Shown: positions 8,584-20,928 of the stretch, in pieces
Numbering within the stretch: position 1 is the stretch's first letter
Layout of the letters: each line of letters begins with the position of its first letter
NCBI GenBank assembly: GCA_035533095.1
Contig: DATLUM010000096.1
Coordinates: forward strand, 1-64,000
Length of the DNA stretch: 64,000 nt
Origin: Acidimicrobiales bacterium
Lineage (GTDB): Bacteria > Actinomycetota > Acidimicrobiia > Acidimicrobiales > Palsa-688
Direction of reading: 5' to 3'
Position numbers and translations under genes: made by a program
The notes under the pieces: generated by a model
Databases searched by the model: none
Seen by the model: the letters and a program-made list of their open reading frames with translations, nothing else
What the model was told of the DNA's origin: nothing

Positions 8584-9974
8584 GTTCCGGCCAGGCGCAG
8601 CGGGGGGCTTGGCGGTTGCGACGGTCGCGCGCCAAGAAAGCCGTCGATCGCGTCCGCGAGCGACGCGACCGGGTGGCCGCGGAGTCCGCCATCCGAAAGC
8701 GGCGCCCGGGACGGCACGACGGCTGCACGGAACCCGAGGCGTTCCGCTTCGGCGAGGCGTCGCGGGGTGTGTGCCACCTGACGCAGCTCCCCGCCGAGTC
8801 CGACCTCTCCCAACACGACCAGCCCGCCATCGACCGGTCTGGACGTCTTCGCCGATGCGAGCGCCATGCACACGGCCAGATCCGCGCCCGGGTCGTCGAC
8901 ACGGACACCGCCGACTGCCGAGACGTACACCTCGTGATCTCCGAGGTGGATTCCCGCTCTGCGGTCGAGCACGGCGAGCAGCAAGGCCAAACGCCCCCCG
9001 TCGTAGCCGGACGCCGACCTGCGCGGACTCGGTGCGTTGGTCTTCACGACGAGAGCCTGAATCTCGACCAGCAGCGGCCGATGGCCCTCCATTGCCGGAA
9101 AGACGACCGAGCCGGGTGTCCCGGGCCGGCGATCCGCGAGGAACAGCGACCCTGGATCCGCGACTCCCTCGAGGCCGGTGGCGGTCATCTCGAAAAGCCC
9201 AAGCTCGCCGGTTGCGCCGAAGCGGTGCTTCACGGCGCGCAGCATGCGAAGCGCGTGGTGGCGTTCCCCCTCGAACGAGAGCACCGTATCCACGAGGTGC
9301 TCCAGCACCCGCGGGCCTGCCAGCGCCCCGTCCTTGGTCACGTGGCCGACGAGGATGACCGAAGGCCCTCCCGATTTCGCCGCCACGGCGAGCCGGTGGG
9401 CGCAGTCACGGACCTGGGACACCGACCCCGGCGCGGACTCCAAGTCGGGGTCCCAGATCGTCTGGATGGAGTCCACGACGAGCACTTCCGGCTTCACCTC
9501 GCTCACCGCCTCCTGGATCGCCGGCAAGGACGTCTCCCCGACGATCCACAGGTTCGGGCTCAGAGCCCCGAGACGCCGGGCGCGCTGGCCGACCTGGGCC
9601 GGGGACTCTTCGGCTGACACCACGAGGCACCGAACCCCGCGGTCCGCCATCGAGGCGGCAATTTGCAGGAGGAGGGTCGACTTGCCGATGCCCGGCTCGC
9701 CACCGAGAAGGGTCACCGAACCGGCGAACAGTCCGCCACCCAGGACACGGTCGAACTCCTCGACCCCCGTCGACGCGAGCGAGCCAGCGTCGGTGGGCAG
9801 GTCGGCGAGCAGGACGGGCGTGGCGCCTGAAGGGGTCGCTGCCGCCTTCGGTTCGCGCCGCTCGACCTCCTCTACGAGGGTGTTCCACGACCCGCAGGTA
9901 CCGCACCGGCCCGACCAGCGCGGTGCCGCTGCCCCGCATTCGGTGCATCGGTGGACGGTCCGGGCGCGGGCCAT
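8580..9974 (-). CDS. radA: DNA repair protein RadA
   Basis: 464 residues, the usual length. The N-terminal C4 zinc finger is CTECGAAAPRWSGRCGTC; the RecA-like ATPase has Walker A GGEPGIGKSTLL at about 97; the Lon-protease-like C-terminal domain follows (DHEVYVSAVGGVRVDDPGAD). RadA is a DnaB-type branch-migration helicase that processes recombination intermediates. The RadA signature KNRFG reads KHRFG here (AVKHRFGATGELGLFEM), an Asn to His change in a very conserved motif. The ATG at 9974 gives the canonical start MARARTVHRCTECG; the frame stays open upstream but that part is not RadA-like. The stop overlaps the downstream sigma gene. Confidence 0.95.
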   Translation of the reverse strand: MARARTVHRCTECGAAAPRWSGRCGTCGSWNTLVEEVERREPKAAATPSGATPVLLADLPTDAGSLASTGVEEFDRVLGGGLFAGSVTLLGGEPGIGKSTLLLQIAASMADRGVRCLVVSAEESPAQVGQRARRLGALSPNLWIVGETSLPAIQEAVSEVKPEVLVVDSIQTIWDPDLESAPGSVSQVRDCAHRLAVAAKSGGPSVILVGHVTKDGALAGPRVLEHLVDTVLSFEGERHHALRMLRAVKHRFGATGELGLFEMTATGLEGVADPGSLFLADRRPGTPGSVVFPAMEGHRPLLVEIQALVVKTNAPSPRRSASGYDGGRLALLLAVLDRRAGIHLGDHEVYVSAVGGVRVDDPGADLAVCMALASAKTSRPVDGGLVVLGEVGLGGELRQVAHTPRRLAEAERLGFRAAVVPSRAPLSDGGLRGHPVASLADAIDGFLGARPSQPPSPPLRLAGT

Positions 9975-10063
9975 GCGCAAGACCTTACGGGCGGGGTGTG
10001 ACCGGGCCGCGGACCGCGAGCTCGAAGCGGACAGGGTTCGCGGCTGGGCGGCACCGCGGGCGG

Positions 10064-10153
10064 ATTCTCTGTCCACTCCTGACGCTCCGAAAAGCGCCAG
10101 GAACGAACAGAGTCCACGGATAGACCGGGCGAGGCGGCATTCTCTGTCCACTC
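10064..10153. repeat. Direct repeat upstream of radA
   Basis: The 15-mer ATTCTCTGTCCACTC occurs exactly at 10064-10078 and 10139-10153, 75 bp start to start, in the 225-bp gap upstream of radA. Read along radA's strand it is GAGTGGACAGAGAAT. A half-similar GTGGAC core lies between them. It could be a tandem regulator site or promoter duplication. Confidence 0.7.
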
Positions 10154-10199
10154 ACGGCCACGTGATGACGCCGGCCGGAGGGAGAACACCCGGCTCCGG

Positions 10200-11030
10200 T
10201 CAGATCCCCTCCCCCGGGATCGCCGGGGCCGATTCGCCAGGGAGCGCCACCTCGGCGTCGCCTACGCCGGGATGGAGCAGCCGGCGGCGCCGGCGGCGCC
10301 TCAGGAGCAGGCCACCGCCGCCACCGATCAGCACGAGGGTGGCGAGGACCGCGACGAGGATCACGTGGCCCCAGTCGACGCTCTCGCTGAGCGCGCCGAC
10401 CACGGTCGACTGACCAAGAGGTGCCGACCAGGTCAGCGTGCCGTCCCGCGACACGGAGGGATGGCCCGTGACCGAGTCGGCGTGACCGGCGAGTCGCACA
10501 GCAAGGGAGAAGGTGAACACCTGAGCGGCGCCCTCACCGGCGGCCTGCTCCAACGGCTGTGGGGCGACTCCGAGCGACCCGCCCAGCGCCGACTGGAGGC
10601 CGGGGTCGCCGAAGCACTCCAGGCCGCAACGCAGGTCGACGGCCCCGCGGATCACGGTCTTGTGGGTCCAGAACCCGCCGCCGTCTGTCGCGCTCAGGCG
10701 GAACGGCCTGGGCCCCGGGCCGCTGCCGGCGAGGGCCGACATCAGCTGCTCCAGCTGGGTGCCGTCGGAGAAGCCGTGCGTCGCCGTAACCGACGCACCC
10801 CCGCCGGCGGAGGTCGTCGGGCCGGATACCGTCCAGCCGGCGGCCTCCAGGTCTGAGTACTGCAACTGTTTGGCGAGGTTCGGCTGCCCGCCGAATGCGC
10901 GTACCGCGGACGGATCGAACGCGACGGTCACGCGAACGGTTCCGGCGCCACCGGACTTCTCGACAACCGAAACCCGCGTATCCACGCGGCACCCGGCCAG
11001 CAGTACGGCCCCCGCCACAGCCACCGACAC
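10200..11030 (-). CDS. LppM-like lipoprotein with C-terminal membrane anchor
   Basis: 276 residues. The signal VAGAVLLAGC has a good lipobox (LAGC) at about residues 10-13, so the protein should be lipidated on the outer face of the membrane. The domain starting RVDTRVSVVEKSGGAGTVRV resembles the LppM/DUF3153 beta-rich family, known from mycobacterial LppM. A hydrophobic segment at about 225-250 (VILVAVLATLVLIGGGGGLL) is followed by an Arg-rich cytoplasmic tail. It lies between clpC and radA on the same strand, but a strong hairpin separates it from clpC. The GTG at 11030 fits; an in-frame stretch upstream adds only a few residues. Confidence 0.75.
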   Translation of the reverse strand: MSVAVAGAVLLAGCRVDTRVSVVEKSGGAGTVRVTVAFDPSAVRAFGGQPNLAKQLQYSDLEAAGWTVSGPTTSAGGGASVTATHGFSDGTQLEQLMSALAGSGPGPRPFRLSATDGGGFWTHKTVIRGAVDLRCGLECFGDPGLQSALGGSLGVAPQPLEQAAGEGAAQVFTFSLAVRLAGHADSVTGHPSVSRDGTLTWSAPLGQSTVVGALSESVDWGHVILVAVLATLVLIGGGGGLLLRRRRRRRLLHPGVGDAEVALPGESAPAIPGEGI

Positions 11031-11056
11031 GAGCCAAAGGCCCCGCCGGTTAAGAA

Positions 11057-11082
11057 GCTGCGGGGGGCGAACCCCCCGCAGC
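11057..11082 (-). terminator. clpC intrinsic terminator with TTCG tetraloop
   Basis: A perfect 11-bp stem GCTGCGGGGGG/CCCCCCGCAGC closed, on the coding strand, by TTCG starts one base after the clpC stop codon and is followed by TTCTTAA. The extra-stable UUCG-type loop and T-rich tail support termination. Confidence 0.85.
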
Positions 11083-11083
11083 G

Positions 11084-13600
<2,517 letters not shown>

Positions 13601-13706
13601 GCTGGTCCTCCGTCCCGTCAGTGTACCCGGGAGCCCCCTTCAACGTTCGGCCCATCGGCGCGCCGTCCTTGAGGTAATTGCTCTACTCGCTGGCCACCAG
13701 CGGCTC

Positions 13707-14801
13707 TCAGGGCAGGTCGAGCTGGTCGAGCAGCCAGTGCCCGACCCCGCCCAGCATCCGGAGCCGCTCCAGCCGCCACTCCGCCGCGCCCGGCGAACCT
13801 CCCGCCGCTGCGCGAACCGGTTCCAGCGCGGCATCCGCCTTCGATGCCCAACGGCGGGCTTCAGCGACCGCCACTTCGATGGCACCGCTGGAGATCACCA
13901 GGTCACGGGCCTTTTCACGCGCCGGGGCGTCCAGAGGCGCTCCGAGAATCGACCGAAGGTCATCGCCGGCCCCGTTGACGCCGAGCGCCAGGATGACCGG
14001 CAGGGTGTAGGTCCCTTCGACCATGTCATGGCCCGCCGGTTTGCCGAGGGCCTCGTCGGAGCAGATGACGTCGCGCACGTCGTCCCAGATCTGGAATGCC
14101 ATGCCGAGAGCTTCCCCATACGAGGTCAGGGCGTCGACCCAGGGGCGGGGCGCGCCTGCCACCAGCGCTCCGATCCGGGCCGAAGTGGACATCAGCGACG
14201 CGGTCTTCCCGGCAATCGAGGACCTGTACGCCTCGGCCGGGCGCCGGACGTCAAAGGCGTAGCGAAGCTGGCCGACCTCTCCTTCGCAGAGACGGCTGAT
14301 CGTCCGGGCGAGAAGGGCGGCGACCTCGGTCCCGAGGGAGGCCGCTATCTCCGAGGCGCGCGCGAGGAGGAAATCGCCGGCGAGGATCGCGACGAGGTTG
14401 CCCCATTTCGCGTTGACGCTCGCGACTCCACGCCGGTTGGTCGCCTCGTCCATCACGTCGTCGTGGTAGAGCGAACCGAGGTGGACGAGCTCAACAGCGA
14501 CTCCGCCGCGGACCGCTTCGTCGCTGACGGCGGCGCCGCGCCTGGCAACGTGACCGTCGGCTGCGTCGCGGGCCGCTGCCTGTGATGCGGCTATGAGAAG
14601 CGCCGGGCGGAGCCTCTTGCCACCCGCAGACGCGAGATGGGCGGCGACTTCGGAAAGGAACCGGTCTTCGGCCGCGGTGGCCTCGGCGAGAGCCAACTCG
14701 ACCCGACCCAAGGCCTCCTCGAGGCCAGGGAGACGCAGCTCTTCCACGACGTTCACTCCGGGCGAGCGTAGGCGAGACCCGCGGGCTTCACGAACTGGCA
14801 T
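13707..14801 (-). CDS. Polyprenyl (long-chain isoprenyl) diphosphate synthase
   Basis: 364 residues. Both aspartate-rich motifs are present: first YHDDVMDE (about residue 117) and second QIWDDVRD (about residue 245), with the flanking GGKRLRP and GKTASLM motifs of trans-prenyl transferases. It condenses isopentenyl diphosphate with allylic diphosphates, probably to make the side chain of menaquinone; chain length cannot be read from sequence. The extended first 16 residues are poorly supported; a GTG at 14754 (VNVVEELRLPG) is a plausible start. It lies between lysS, whose hairpin terminator is 5-prime of it, and clpC. Confidence 0.9.
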   Translation of the reverse strand: MPVREARGSRLRSPGVNVVEELRLPGLEEALGRVELALAEATAAEDRFLSEVAAHLASAGGKRLRPALLIAASQAAARDAADGHVARRGAAVSDEAVRGGVAVELVHLGSLYHDDVMDEATNRRGVASVNAKWGNLVAILAGDFLLARASEIAASLGTEVAALLARTISRLCEGEVGQLRYAFDVRRPAEAYRSSIAGKTASLMSTSARIGALVAGAPRPWVDALTSYGEALGMAFQIWDDVRDVICSDEALGKPAGHDMVEGTYTLPVILALGVNGAGDDLRSILGAPLDAPAREKARDLVISSGAIEVAVAEARRWASKADAALEPVRAAAGGSPGAAEWRLERLRMLGGVGHWLLDQLDLP

Positions 14802-14854
14802 GGTTGTCCGTCCATACCCGCAACGGGGCCCGCTGCCCTGGTCGCCGAGGGCTC

Positions 14855-14892
14855 AAAAGAGGTTCGCGCCAATAATTCTGCGAACCCCTCTA
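14855..14892 (-). terminator. lysS terminator; copy A of a recurring hairpin element
   Basis: On the minus strand: GAGGGGTTCGC, a short loop containing AGAATTATTGGC, then GCGAACCTC and TTTT. The stem (one bulged base) plus U-tract is a good intrinsic terminator 35 bp after the lysS stop. The loop sequence recurs at 55155-55199. Confidence 0.8.
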
Positions 14893-14926
14893 GGGCGGTG
14901 CTTCCGCTCCGGCCGTACCTTGGCCG

Positions 14927-16336
14927 TCAGTCGCGCTCCTGCTCTGGGCGCATGGTCGGGAAGGCGATCACGTCGCGGATGGCCTCGGCGCCCGAGAGCA
15001 ACATGGCCAGCCGGTCGATCCCGATACCCAGCCCGCCGGTTGGCGGAAGGCCGTACTCGAGCGCACGCAGGTAGTCCTCGTCGACGACCATGGCCTCTTC
15101 GTCGCCGGCGGCCTTCTCCGCGGCCTGCGCTTCGAAGCGGGCGCGTTGCTCGTCGGGGTCGACCAGCTCGCTGAACGCGTTGCCCAGCTCCCGCCCGGCG
15201 ACGATCGGTTCGAAACGCTCCACGTAGCCCGGCCGGCTGCGATGGTCACGCGACAGAGGTGAGACCTCCTTCGGGTAGTCGAGGACGAAGACCGGTCCCC
15301 ACAGGGCATGCTCGGTGGTCTTCTCGTAGATCTCGAGGATCAGCTTGCCGGGTCCCCAACCGGGATGTGGCTCGACGCCGGCGGACTCGGCGACCTTGCG
15401 CAGCTCGTCGATCGGGGTGTCGAGATCGACCGTCACACCGGCGTGCTCTTCTATCAGCGATGTCATCGTGGCGCGCTTCCAGGGGACCGCCAGGTCAAGC
15501 GGCCTGCCTGCGTACGTCAGGGACGTGGTGCCCAGCAGGTGCTGCGCGGCGCCGGCGACGAGGTTCTCGGTGAGGGCCATCATGTCGGTGTAGTCCGCGT
15601 AGGCCTGGTACAGCTCGAGCATTGTGAACTCGGGGTTGTGGCGCGGGGAGATCCCCTCGTTGCGGAACACCCGGGCGATCTCGAAGACCCGCTCGAAGCC
15701 TCCGACGACGAGCCGTTTGAGGTAGAGCTCCGGCGCGACGCGCAAGTACAGGTCGAGGTCGAGCGCGTTGTGGTGGGTGACGAACGGCCTCGCTAGCGCG
15801 CCTCCGGGGATCGGATGGAAGACGGGGGTCTCGACTTCGAGGAAGCCGCGGTCCTCGAGCCAGGTGCGGATCCACGAGATGAGCTCGCTGCGCAGGGCGA
15901 GGGTCGCGCGCGACTCCTCGTTGGCCCACAGGTCGGCGTAGCGCTGCCTGTAGCGCATGTCGACGTCCGTTATCCCGCGCCACTTGTCGCCGAACCCGCG
16001 GCGCGCTTGCGCCAGCAGGGTCCACTCGGCCACCTTCACCGACAGCTCGCCGGTCTTGGTCCTCACGACCTCTCCCGTCGCTCCGATCCAGTCACCAAGC
16101 GAGAGGTGCACGAACCCTTCGAAGTCAGCGGTCCATTTCGCGCCGGCGAAGAGCTGGATCGACCCGGTCGGATCGCGCAGGGTCCCGAACGCCAGCTTTC
16201 CCATCTCGCGTCTCAGCATCAACCGGCCGGCGACGGTCACCATCGCACCGGTCTCCGCGCTGGCAGGCAGGTCCGCGTAGCACGTCGCGAGGTCGGCCGC
16301 CGTAGCGTCCGGGTCGAAGCGGTAGGGGATGCTCAT
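14927..16336 (-). CDS. lysS: Lysyl-tRNA synthetase, class II
   Basis: 469 residues. An N-terminal OB-fold anticodon-binding domain (about 35-125, [20 protein letters not shown]) precedes a class II catalytic core with motif 1 around [20 protein letters not shown], motif 2 region [20 protein letters not shown], and motif 3 [19 protein letters not shown]. It charges tRNA-Lys in the cytoplasm. The ATG at 16336 overlaps the coaX stop by 4 bp (ATGA), continuing the coupled run nadB-nadC-coaX-lysS. A hairpin with a U-tract follows it. Confidence 0.98.
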   Translation of the reverse strand: MSIPYRFDPDATAADLATCYADLPASAETGAMVTVAGRLMLRREMGKLAFGTLRDPTGSIQLFAGAKWTADFEGFVHLSLGDWIGATGEVVRTKTGELSVKVAEWTLLAQARRGFGDKWRGITDVDMRYRQRYADLWANEESRATLALRSELISWIRTWLEDRGFLEVETPVFHPIPGGALARPFVTHHNALDLDLYLRVAPELYLKRLVVGGFERVFEIARVFRNEGISPRHNPEFTMLELYQAYADYTDMMALTENLVAGAAQHLLGTTSLTYAGRPLDLAVPWKRATMTSLIEEHAGVTVDLDTPIDELRKVAESAGVEPHPGWGPGKLILEIYEKTTEHALWGPVFVLDYPKEVSPLSRDHRSRPGYVERFEPIVAGRELGNAFSELVDPDEQRARFEAQAAEKAAGDEEAMVVDEDYLRALEYGLPPTGGLGIGIDRLAMLLSGAEAIRDVIAFPTMRPEQERD

Positions 16337-17124
16337 TTCTGGTTACGGCCGAAAATGATGCGCAGGCCCTCCAATGTGAGCCACGGCTCGTGGTGCTCGA
16401 TGGCGGCGGAGTACGGACCGATCAAGCCGGCGAGGCCACCGGTCGCGACCACCTGGCAAGGGCCGAGCTCGTCCTCGAGGCGCCGGCACAGGCCGTCGAC
16501 CTGCGCGGCGAACCCGTAGATCACCCCGGACTGCACCGACTCGACCGTGTTCTTCGCGAGAACACTGCGCGGCTCGATCAGCTCGACGCGCGGGAGCAGC
16601 GCCGCGCGGGCGAACAGCGCCTCCAGCGATATCTCGATGCCGGGCAGGATCACGCCGCCGAGATACTCGCCGCGCTCCGACACCACCTCGAACGTCGTCG
16701 CCGTCCCGAAGTCGACGACGATCGTCGGCCCGCCGTAGCGCTCGTACGCGGCGACAGCGTCGGCGATACGGTCCGCTCCGACCTCCTTCGGGTTGTCGTA
16801 GTGGATCGGCATCCCGGTACGGACACCCGGCTCGACGATCACCGTGTCGACCTTGAACCAGCGATCGGCCATCTCCCGCAGCGCCGTCCTCTGCCGGGGC
16901 ACGACCGACGCGACGGCAAGACCCGTGATCACATCCTCTGGATCGAGCCCCTGCAGCTGGAACAGCTGATCGATCAGCATCGCCAGCTCGTCCGCCGTGC
17001 GCGACGCTACGGTCGCGATCCGCCAGTGGTAGGCGAGCTCGGGGCCGCTGCCGGCGGGGCCGTCACCGGGACCGAACAGCCCGACGACCGTCTGGGTGTT
17101 ACCGACGTCGATGGCGACCAGCAC
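16333..17124 (-). CDS. coaX: Type III pantothenate kinase
   Basis: 263 residues from a GTG giving [17 protein letters not shown], the phosphate-binding DxGNT motif that must stand at the N-terminus of CoaX. Other family marks are [19 protein letters not shown], the DFGTATTFE loop and [20 protein letters not shown]. It phosphorylates pantothenate, the first committed step to CoA, and is not inhibited by CoA in known members. The frame runs much further upstream, but that reading overlaps nadC and lacks homology. With panC and panD nearby, this operon covers most of the pantothenate/CoA entry. Confidence 0.95.
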   Translation of the reverse strand: MLVAIDVGNTQTVVGLFGPGDGPAGSGPELAYHWRIATVASRTADELAMLIDQLFQLQGLDPEDVITGLAVASVVPRQRTALREMADRWFKVDTVIVEPGVRTGMPIHYDNPKEVGADRIADAVAAYERYGGPTIVVDFGTATTFEVVSERGEYLGGVILPGIEISLEALFARAALLPRVELIEPRSVLAKNTVESVQSGVIYGFAAQVDGLCRRLEDELGPCQVVATGGLAGLIGPYSAAIEHHEPWLTLEGLRIIFGRNQK

Positions 17125-17138
17125 GGGTTGTCGGTCTC

Positions 17139-17984
17139 CTAGGCCTCGAGGTCCAGCCCGATGTCGAGCACCGGGGCGGAGTGGGTGATGGCACCGACCG
17201 CGATCATCGCGACGCCGGCGGAGGCGTAAGCCCCGACGTTCTCCAAGGTGACCCCGCCAGACACCTCGATCGGCGTGCGGCCACCGACCATCGCGACGGA
17301 GGCGGCGACCTCGGACGGGTCCATGTTGTCGACGAGGATCACGTCCGCGCCGGCGAGCAGAGCGGCTTTCACCTGGCCGAGATCGTCGCACTCGACCTCG
17401 CACGGGATTCCGGGCCAGCGCCGGCGCGCCTCCTTGACCGCCGCGTCGATGCTGAGGCCTGCAAGGTGGTTGTCCTTGACGAGGATGCCGTCGGAAAGGG
17501 AGGCCCTGTGGTTGACGCCGCCTCCTGCGCGAACGGCTGCCTTCTCGAGTGCCCGCAGCCCGGGTGTCGTCTTTCGGGTGTCCCGTATCCGGGCCGTGGG
17601 GCCGGCGGCCTCGACGAACCGGCGGGTCATGGTCGCCACGCCGGAGAGGTGACCGAGGAGGTTCAGGGCCGTCCGCTCCGCCGTCAACACGGAGGCCAAC
17701 GGGCCGTTGACCGTCGCCATCACCCGGTTCATCGGCACCAGGTCGCCATCGGAGGAGCTCCAGGTGACCGCGATGGCCGGGTCCACGGTGGCGAAGACTT
17801 CTGTCGCTGCAAGGGTCCCGGCCAGCACGCCGGGCCTCCGGGCGACGAGCGTCCCGGAGGCGGTTGCACCCGGGTCGACCAGCCCGGCGGTCAGGTCGCC
17901 GAACACGCCGAGATCCTCGGCCAGCGCGCGTGCGACGACCTCTCGCACCGCCGTGAGCGGGGGGTCCAACCAGTTGGGAGTCAC
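17139..17984 (-). CDS. nadC: Nicotinate-nucleotide pyrophosphorylase (carboxylating)
   Basis: 281 residues, normal for NadC (quinolinate phosphoribosyltransferase). Visible motifs are TAERTALNLLGHLSGVATMT, RIRDTRKTTPGLRALEKAAV, the KDNHL loop and the barrel end IEVSGGVTLENVGAYASAGV. It converts quinolinate and PRPP to nicotinate mononucleotide in de novo NAD synthesis. The GTG start overlaps the nadB stop as GTGA. nadA, the quinolinate synthase that should act between NadB and NadC, is not in this window. Confidence 0.97.
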   Translation of the reverse strand: MTPNWLDPPLTAVREVVARALAEDLGVFGDLTAGLVDPGATASGTLVARRPGVLAGTLAATEVFATVDPAIAVTWSSSDGDLVPMNRVMATVNGPLASVLTAERTALNLLGHLSGVATMTRRFVEAAGPTARIRDTRKTTPGLRALEKAAVRAGGGVNHRASLSDGILVKDNHLAGLSIDAAVKEARRRWPGIPCEVECDDLGQVKAALLAGADVILVDNMDPSEVAASVAMVGGRTPIEVSGGVTLENVGAYASAGVAMIAVGAITHSAPVLDIGLDLEA

Positions 17985-19558
17985 TGCACGAACCTATGTG
18001 AAAAGCCGGGGGACGTCTCCGGGTAATCCCGCCGGCGGTGCCCTCCCCTGGTCTCCCGGCGCGCTATCGCCGCGCGGACGAGCGCCCTGGCGGCTACCAC
18101 CAGGTTCGCCGTGTCGGCGGATCCGACTCCCTCGGTCGCGACCGCTTCTATCTCGGCGGCGGTTGCCGCGAGGGATCCGGCGTCGCGCACGACACCAGCA
18201 CCGGCGCTCATGGCGCGCTGGAGGCGTTCACGGGACTTGACGGTGTCGTTGGTGGGAATGCGCTCCGGCGTGGGCGTCTCGTCGACGAGCCACTCCGCCC
18301 CAACGACACCCTCGGTTGCGGCACCCCCGCCTATCAACGCGCGCAGCGCTCCTGTCGCGTCGGGTCCGTCTTTTCCCCTCAGTACTGCTTCGACCACGCG
18401 GGCACCGAACACCATCCCCTCCAGCAGAGAGTTCGATGCCAGCCGGTTGGCGCCGTGCACACCCGTGCAGGCGACCTCGCCGGCCGCCCACAAACCTGGC
18501 AGGGCGGTCGCTCCGTCGAGGTCCGTCAGGACGCCACCGCACATGTAGTGCGCCGCCGGCGCGACGGGCAGCCAGTCGCGGGTGGGATCAAGACCGGCGC
18601 CACGCGCCGACGCCGCGAGCGTCGGGAAGCGCGACTCGAAGCCCTCGATCGGTGTCACGTCGAGCCAGACGTAGTCCGCACCGGAGTCCGCCATCGCCGC
18701 CGCCACCGCCGCGGCCACGACGTCTCGCGGCAGCATCTCGTCGACGAAGCGCCGACCGGCGGGATCGCGCAGCACCGCTCCCTCGCCGCGCAAAGCCTCG
18801 CTCAGGAGCGGCCGGGGACCCTCGTAAGACCCGTAGAGGGCGGTCGGATGGAACTGTATGAACTCGACGTCCGCGACCGCTACGCCCGCTCGAAGCGCCA
18901 TCGCCAGTCCGTCCCCCGTCGACTGCGACGGGTTTGTCGTCACAGCGAACAGCTGACCGGCACCTCCGGTCGCGAGGAGCGTGTGGGGTGCGCGCAGCCC
19001 TGTACCTGCCTCGAGGGTCACCCCCCGGCAACGACCGCCCTCCACGATGAGATCCTCCACCCACGTGTGCTCCCACACCCGCGAGGCCATACCCCGAGCG
19101 GCTTCCACCAGGGCGCGCTCCACCTCGGCGCCTGTCGCCGCGCCACCGGCGTGTACGACCCGCGGCGCCGAGTGGCCCCCTTCCCGGGAGAGCTTCCATA
19201 CGCCGCGCTCGTCACGGTCGAACTGGGCTCCGAGCGCGGCCAGCTCGCGAACGCGCCCGGGGCCTTCGGATACGAGCGTCTGCACAGCGTCGCGGTCGCA
19301 GAGTCCGGCGCCGGCGCGCATGGTGTCGTCAGCGTGCAGGTGCAGCGAGTCGGGGTGCCGCACGTCCGCCTCGCTGTGGTGCAACACCGCGGCGACGCCG
19401 CCCTGGGCCCACTGCGTGGCCGAGTCGGCAAGGGCACCTTTGGACACCACCCCGACTCTGAGACCGGGCTCGGCGGCAGCAGCCCGGACGGCTGCCGACA
19501 GGCCCGCGACGCCGCTCCCGACGACGATGAGGTCGAGTTCTGCCCCCTGCGCGGTCAA
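17981..19558 (-). CDS. nadB: L-aspartate oxidase
   Basis: 525 residues from TTG at 19558. The FAD dinucleotide-binding site [16 protein letters not shown] lies at the N-terminus, followed by the flavoprotein oxidase body ([17 protein letters not shown], and the [20 protein letters not shown] and [20 protein letters not shown] segments typical of NadB). It oxidises aspartate to iminoaspartate for quinolinate formation. Start choice: the open frame reaches 19624, but the TTG at 19558 overlaps the panD stop as TTGA, matching the 4-bp overlaps throughout this operon and putting the FAD motif near residue 10. Confidence 0.93.
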   Translation of the reverse strand: MTAQGAELDLIVVGSGVAGLSAAVRAAAAEPGLRVGVVSKGALADSATQWAQGGVAAVLHHSEADVRHPDSLHLHADDTMRAGAGLCDRDAVQTLVSEGPGRVRELAALGAQFDRDERGVWKLSREGGHSAPRVVHAGGAATGAEVERALVEAARGMASRVWEHTWVEDLIVEGGRCRGVTLEAGTGLRAPHTLLATGGAGQLFAVTTNPSQSTGDGLAMALRAGVAVADVEFIQFHPTALYGSYEGPRPLLSEALRGEGAVLRDPAGRRFVDEMLPRDVVAAAVAAAMADSGADYVWLDVTPIEGFESRFPTLAASARGAGLDPTRDWLPVAPAAHYMCGGVLTDLDGATALPGLWAAGEVACTGVHGANRLASNSLLEGMVFGARVVEAVLRGKDGPDATGALRALIGGGAATEGVVGAEWLVDETPTPERIPTNDTVKSRERLQRAMSAGAGVVRDAGSLAATAAEIEAVATEGVGSADTANLVVAARALVRAAIARRETRGGHRRRDYPETSPGFSHRFVQ

Positions 19559-19947
19559 GACGGGGTGCTTCGAAGCGCCACCCCGCTTGAAACGGCCTCC
19601 TCGTCGGGAATCGCGCGGTTCCACTGGTCCACGTGCACGACTGTAGGCGTGTGCCCCTCGAGCTCATCGCTCTCGTAGTCGGCGTAGGTGATGATGATCA
19701 CTTTGTCCCCGACGTGCACGAGCCGGGCGGCTGCACCGTTCAGGCACACCTGACCCGGTTGTCCCGTGATGGCGTAGGTTTCGAAGCGGGCACCGTTGTC
19801 GATGTCGAGGACGGCCACCTGCTCGTGCTCGAGGATGTCGGCTGCAGCCATGAGCTCCGGGTCGAGGCTGATCGACCCTATGTAGTTGAGATCGGCCTCG
19901 GTCACGGTGGCCCGGTGGATCTTGGACTTGAGCATGCGGCGGCGCAT
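19555..19947 (-). CDS. panD: Aspartate 1-decarboxylase (pyruvoyl-dependent) precursor
   Basis: 130 residues. The self-cleavage site is the Gly-Ser in [13 protein letters not shown] (about residue 27); the serine becomes the pyruvoyl cofactor. Lys of [12 protein letters not shown] and the NGAAARL motif are conserved. It makes beta-alanine, which PanC joins to pantoate. The start [11 protein letters not shown] has a second possible ATG four codons later that matches shorter family members. It is tightly packed with panC (25 bp) and overlaps nadB. Confidence 0.96.
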   Translation of the reverse strand: MRRRMLKSKIHRATVTEADLNYIGSISLDPELMAAADILEHEQVAVLDIDNGARFETYAITGQPGQVCLNGAAARLVHVGDKVIIITYADYESDELEGHTPTVVHVDQWNRAIPDEEAVSSGVALRSTPS

Positions 19948-19972
19948 ACGGGGCGTCCTCCTGTGTCGGTAG

Positions 19973-20848
19973 TCAGTCGGGATTGGCCGGCGGTGGGGTC
20001 GCGGCGATGTTGTCGATCAGCCGCGCTCGGCCGATACGCGCAGCCATGAGAAGGCGGACCTCGCTGGTGACCCTGTCGGGAGTCCGCAAAGTGGCGGGCT
20101 CGGCAACGGCGGCGTAGTCGAGGGTAAAAGCGGGCTGGCCGGCGAGAGACTCGGCCATCGCTTTCTCGACAAGAGCAGGCTCGTCGATGCCTTCGTCCTC
20201 GACCGCGCGCTTGCCGGCGAGCAACGCGTAGAAGAGATGAGGAGCCGCCTCGCGCTCTGCCGCGGTGAGATATGCGTTGCGGCTCGACATCGCGAGGCCG
20301 TCGGTATCGCGCACGGTAGGGCAGACGACGATCTCGACCGGCATCGACAGGTCCTCGACCATGCGCCGGACCACGGCCAGCTGCTGGTAGTCCTTTTCCC
20401 CGAAGTACGCCACGCAAGGGCCCGCCAGCGAGAACAACTTCGCCACGATGGTCGTCACGCCCGCGAAATGACCCGGACGGGAAGAACCTTCGAGAACGTC
20501 AGTGAGCTCACCGGCAACCGAAACGGTTGTCGCCGGTGGCTGCGGCCACATCTCCTGCGGGATGGGCGCGAAGACGATCGCGGCGCCCGCCTCGCCCGCC
20601 AGCCGGCAGTCCCGCTCGAGATCGCGCGGGTAGCCGGCGAGGTCCTCTCCGGCTCCGAACTGCAGCGGGTTGACGTAGTCGGTGAGCGTGACCACGTCGC
20701 ATTCCGAGGCGGCCCTTCGGATGAGCGACATGTGGCCGCCGTGTAGGGCACCCATCGTCGGGACCAGCCCGACCTGCTGCCCTTTGGCGCGGCAGGACTC
20801 GAGCCGGCCTCGCCACGCGGCTGCCTGTTCGACGAGCTCGAGGTTCAA
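19973..20848 (-). CDS. panC: Pantothenate synthetase (pantoate-beta-alanine ligase)
   Basis: 291 residues. Motifs: [20 protein letters not shown] (HIGH-like nucleotide site), [40 protein letters not shown] and the KMSKS-like MSSRNAYLT. It uses ATP to join pantoate and beta-alanine. The start appears to be TTG at 20848, with GAGGG six bases upstream as ribosome binding site. Together with PanD next to it, it supplies pantothenate to CoaX. panB and panE are not in the window. Confidence 0.96.
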   Translation of the reverse strand: MNLELVEQAAAWRGRLESCRAKGQQVGLVPTMGALHGGHMSLIRRAASECDVVTLTDYVNPLQFGAGEDLAGYPRDLERDCRLAGEAGAAIVFAPIPQEMWPQPPATTVSVAGELTDVLEGSSRPGHFAGVTTIVAKLFSLAGPCVAYFGEKDYQQLAVVRRMVEDLSMPVEIVVCPTVRDTDGLAMSSRNAYLTAAEREAAPHLFYALLAGKRAVEDEGIDEPALVEKAMAESLAGQPAFTLDYAAVAEPATLRTPDRVTSEVRLLMAARIGRARLIDNIAATPPPANPD

Positions 20849-20928
20849 AGAGTTCCCTCACTGACGTTCCAGCCCCTCGACGAGGGTGCCGTTCGTGTGT
20901 GTGTCGGGAAATGCTAGCCGAGGGTGCT

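Noticed and set aside
10000-10200. LexA/SOS box upstream of radA
   Set aside because: No CGAAC-N4-GTTCG-like palindrome was found; only an uncharacterised direct repeat is present.
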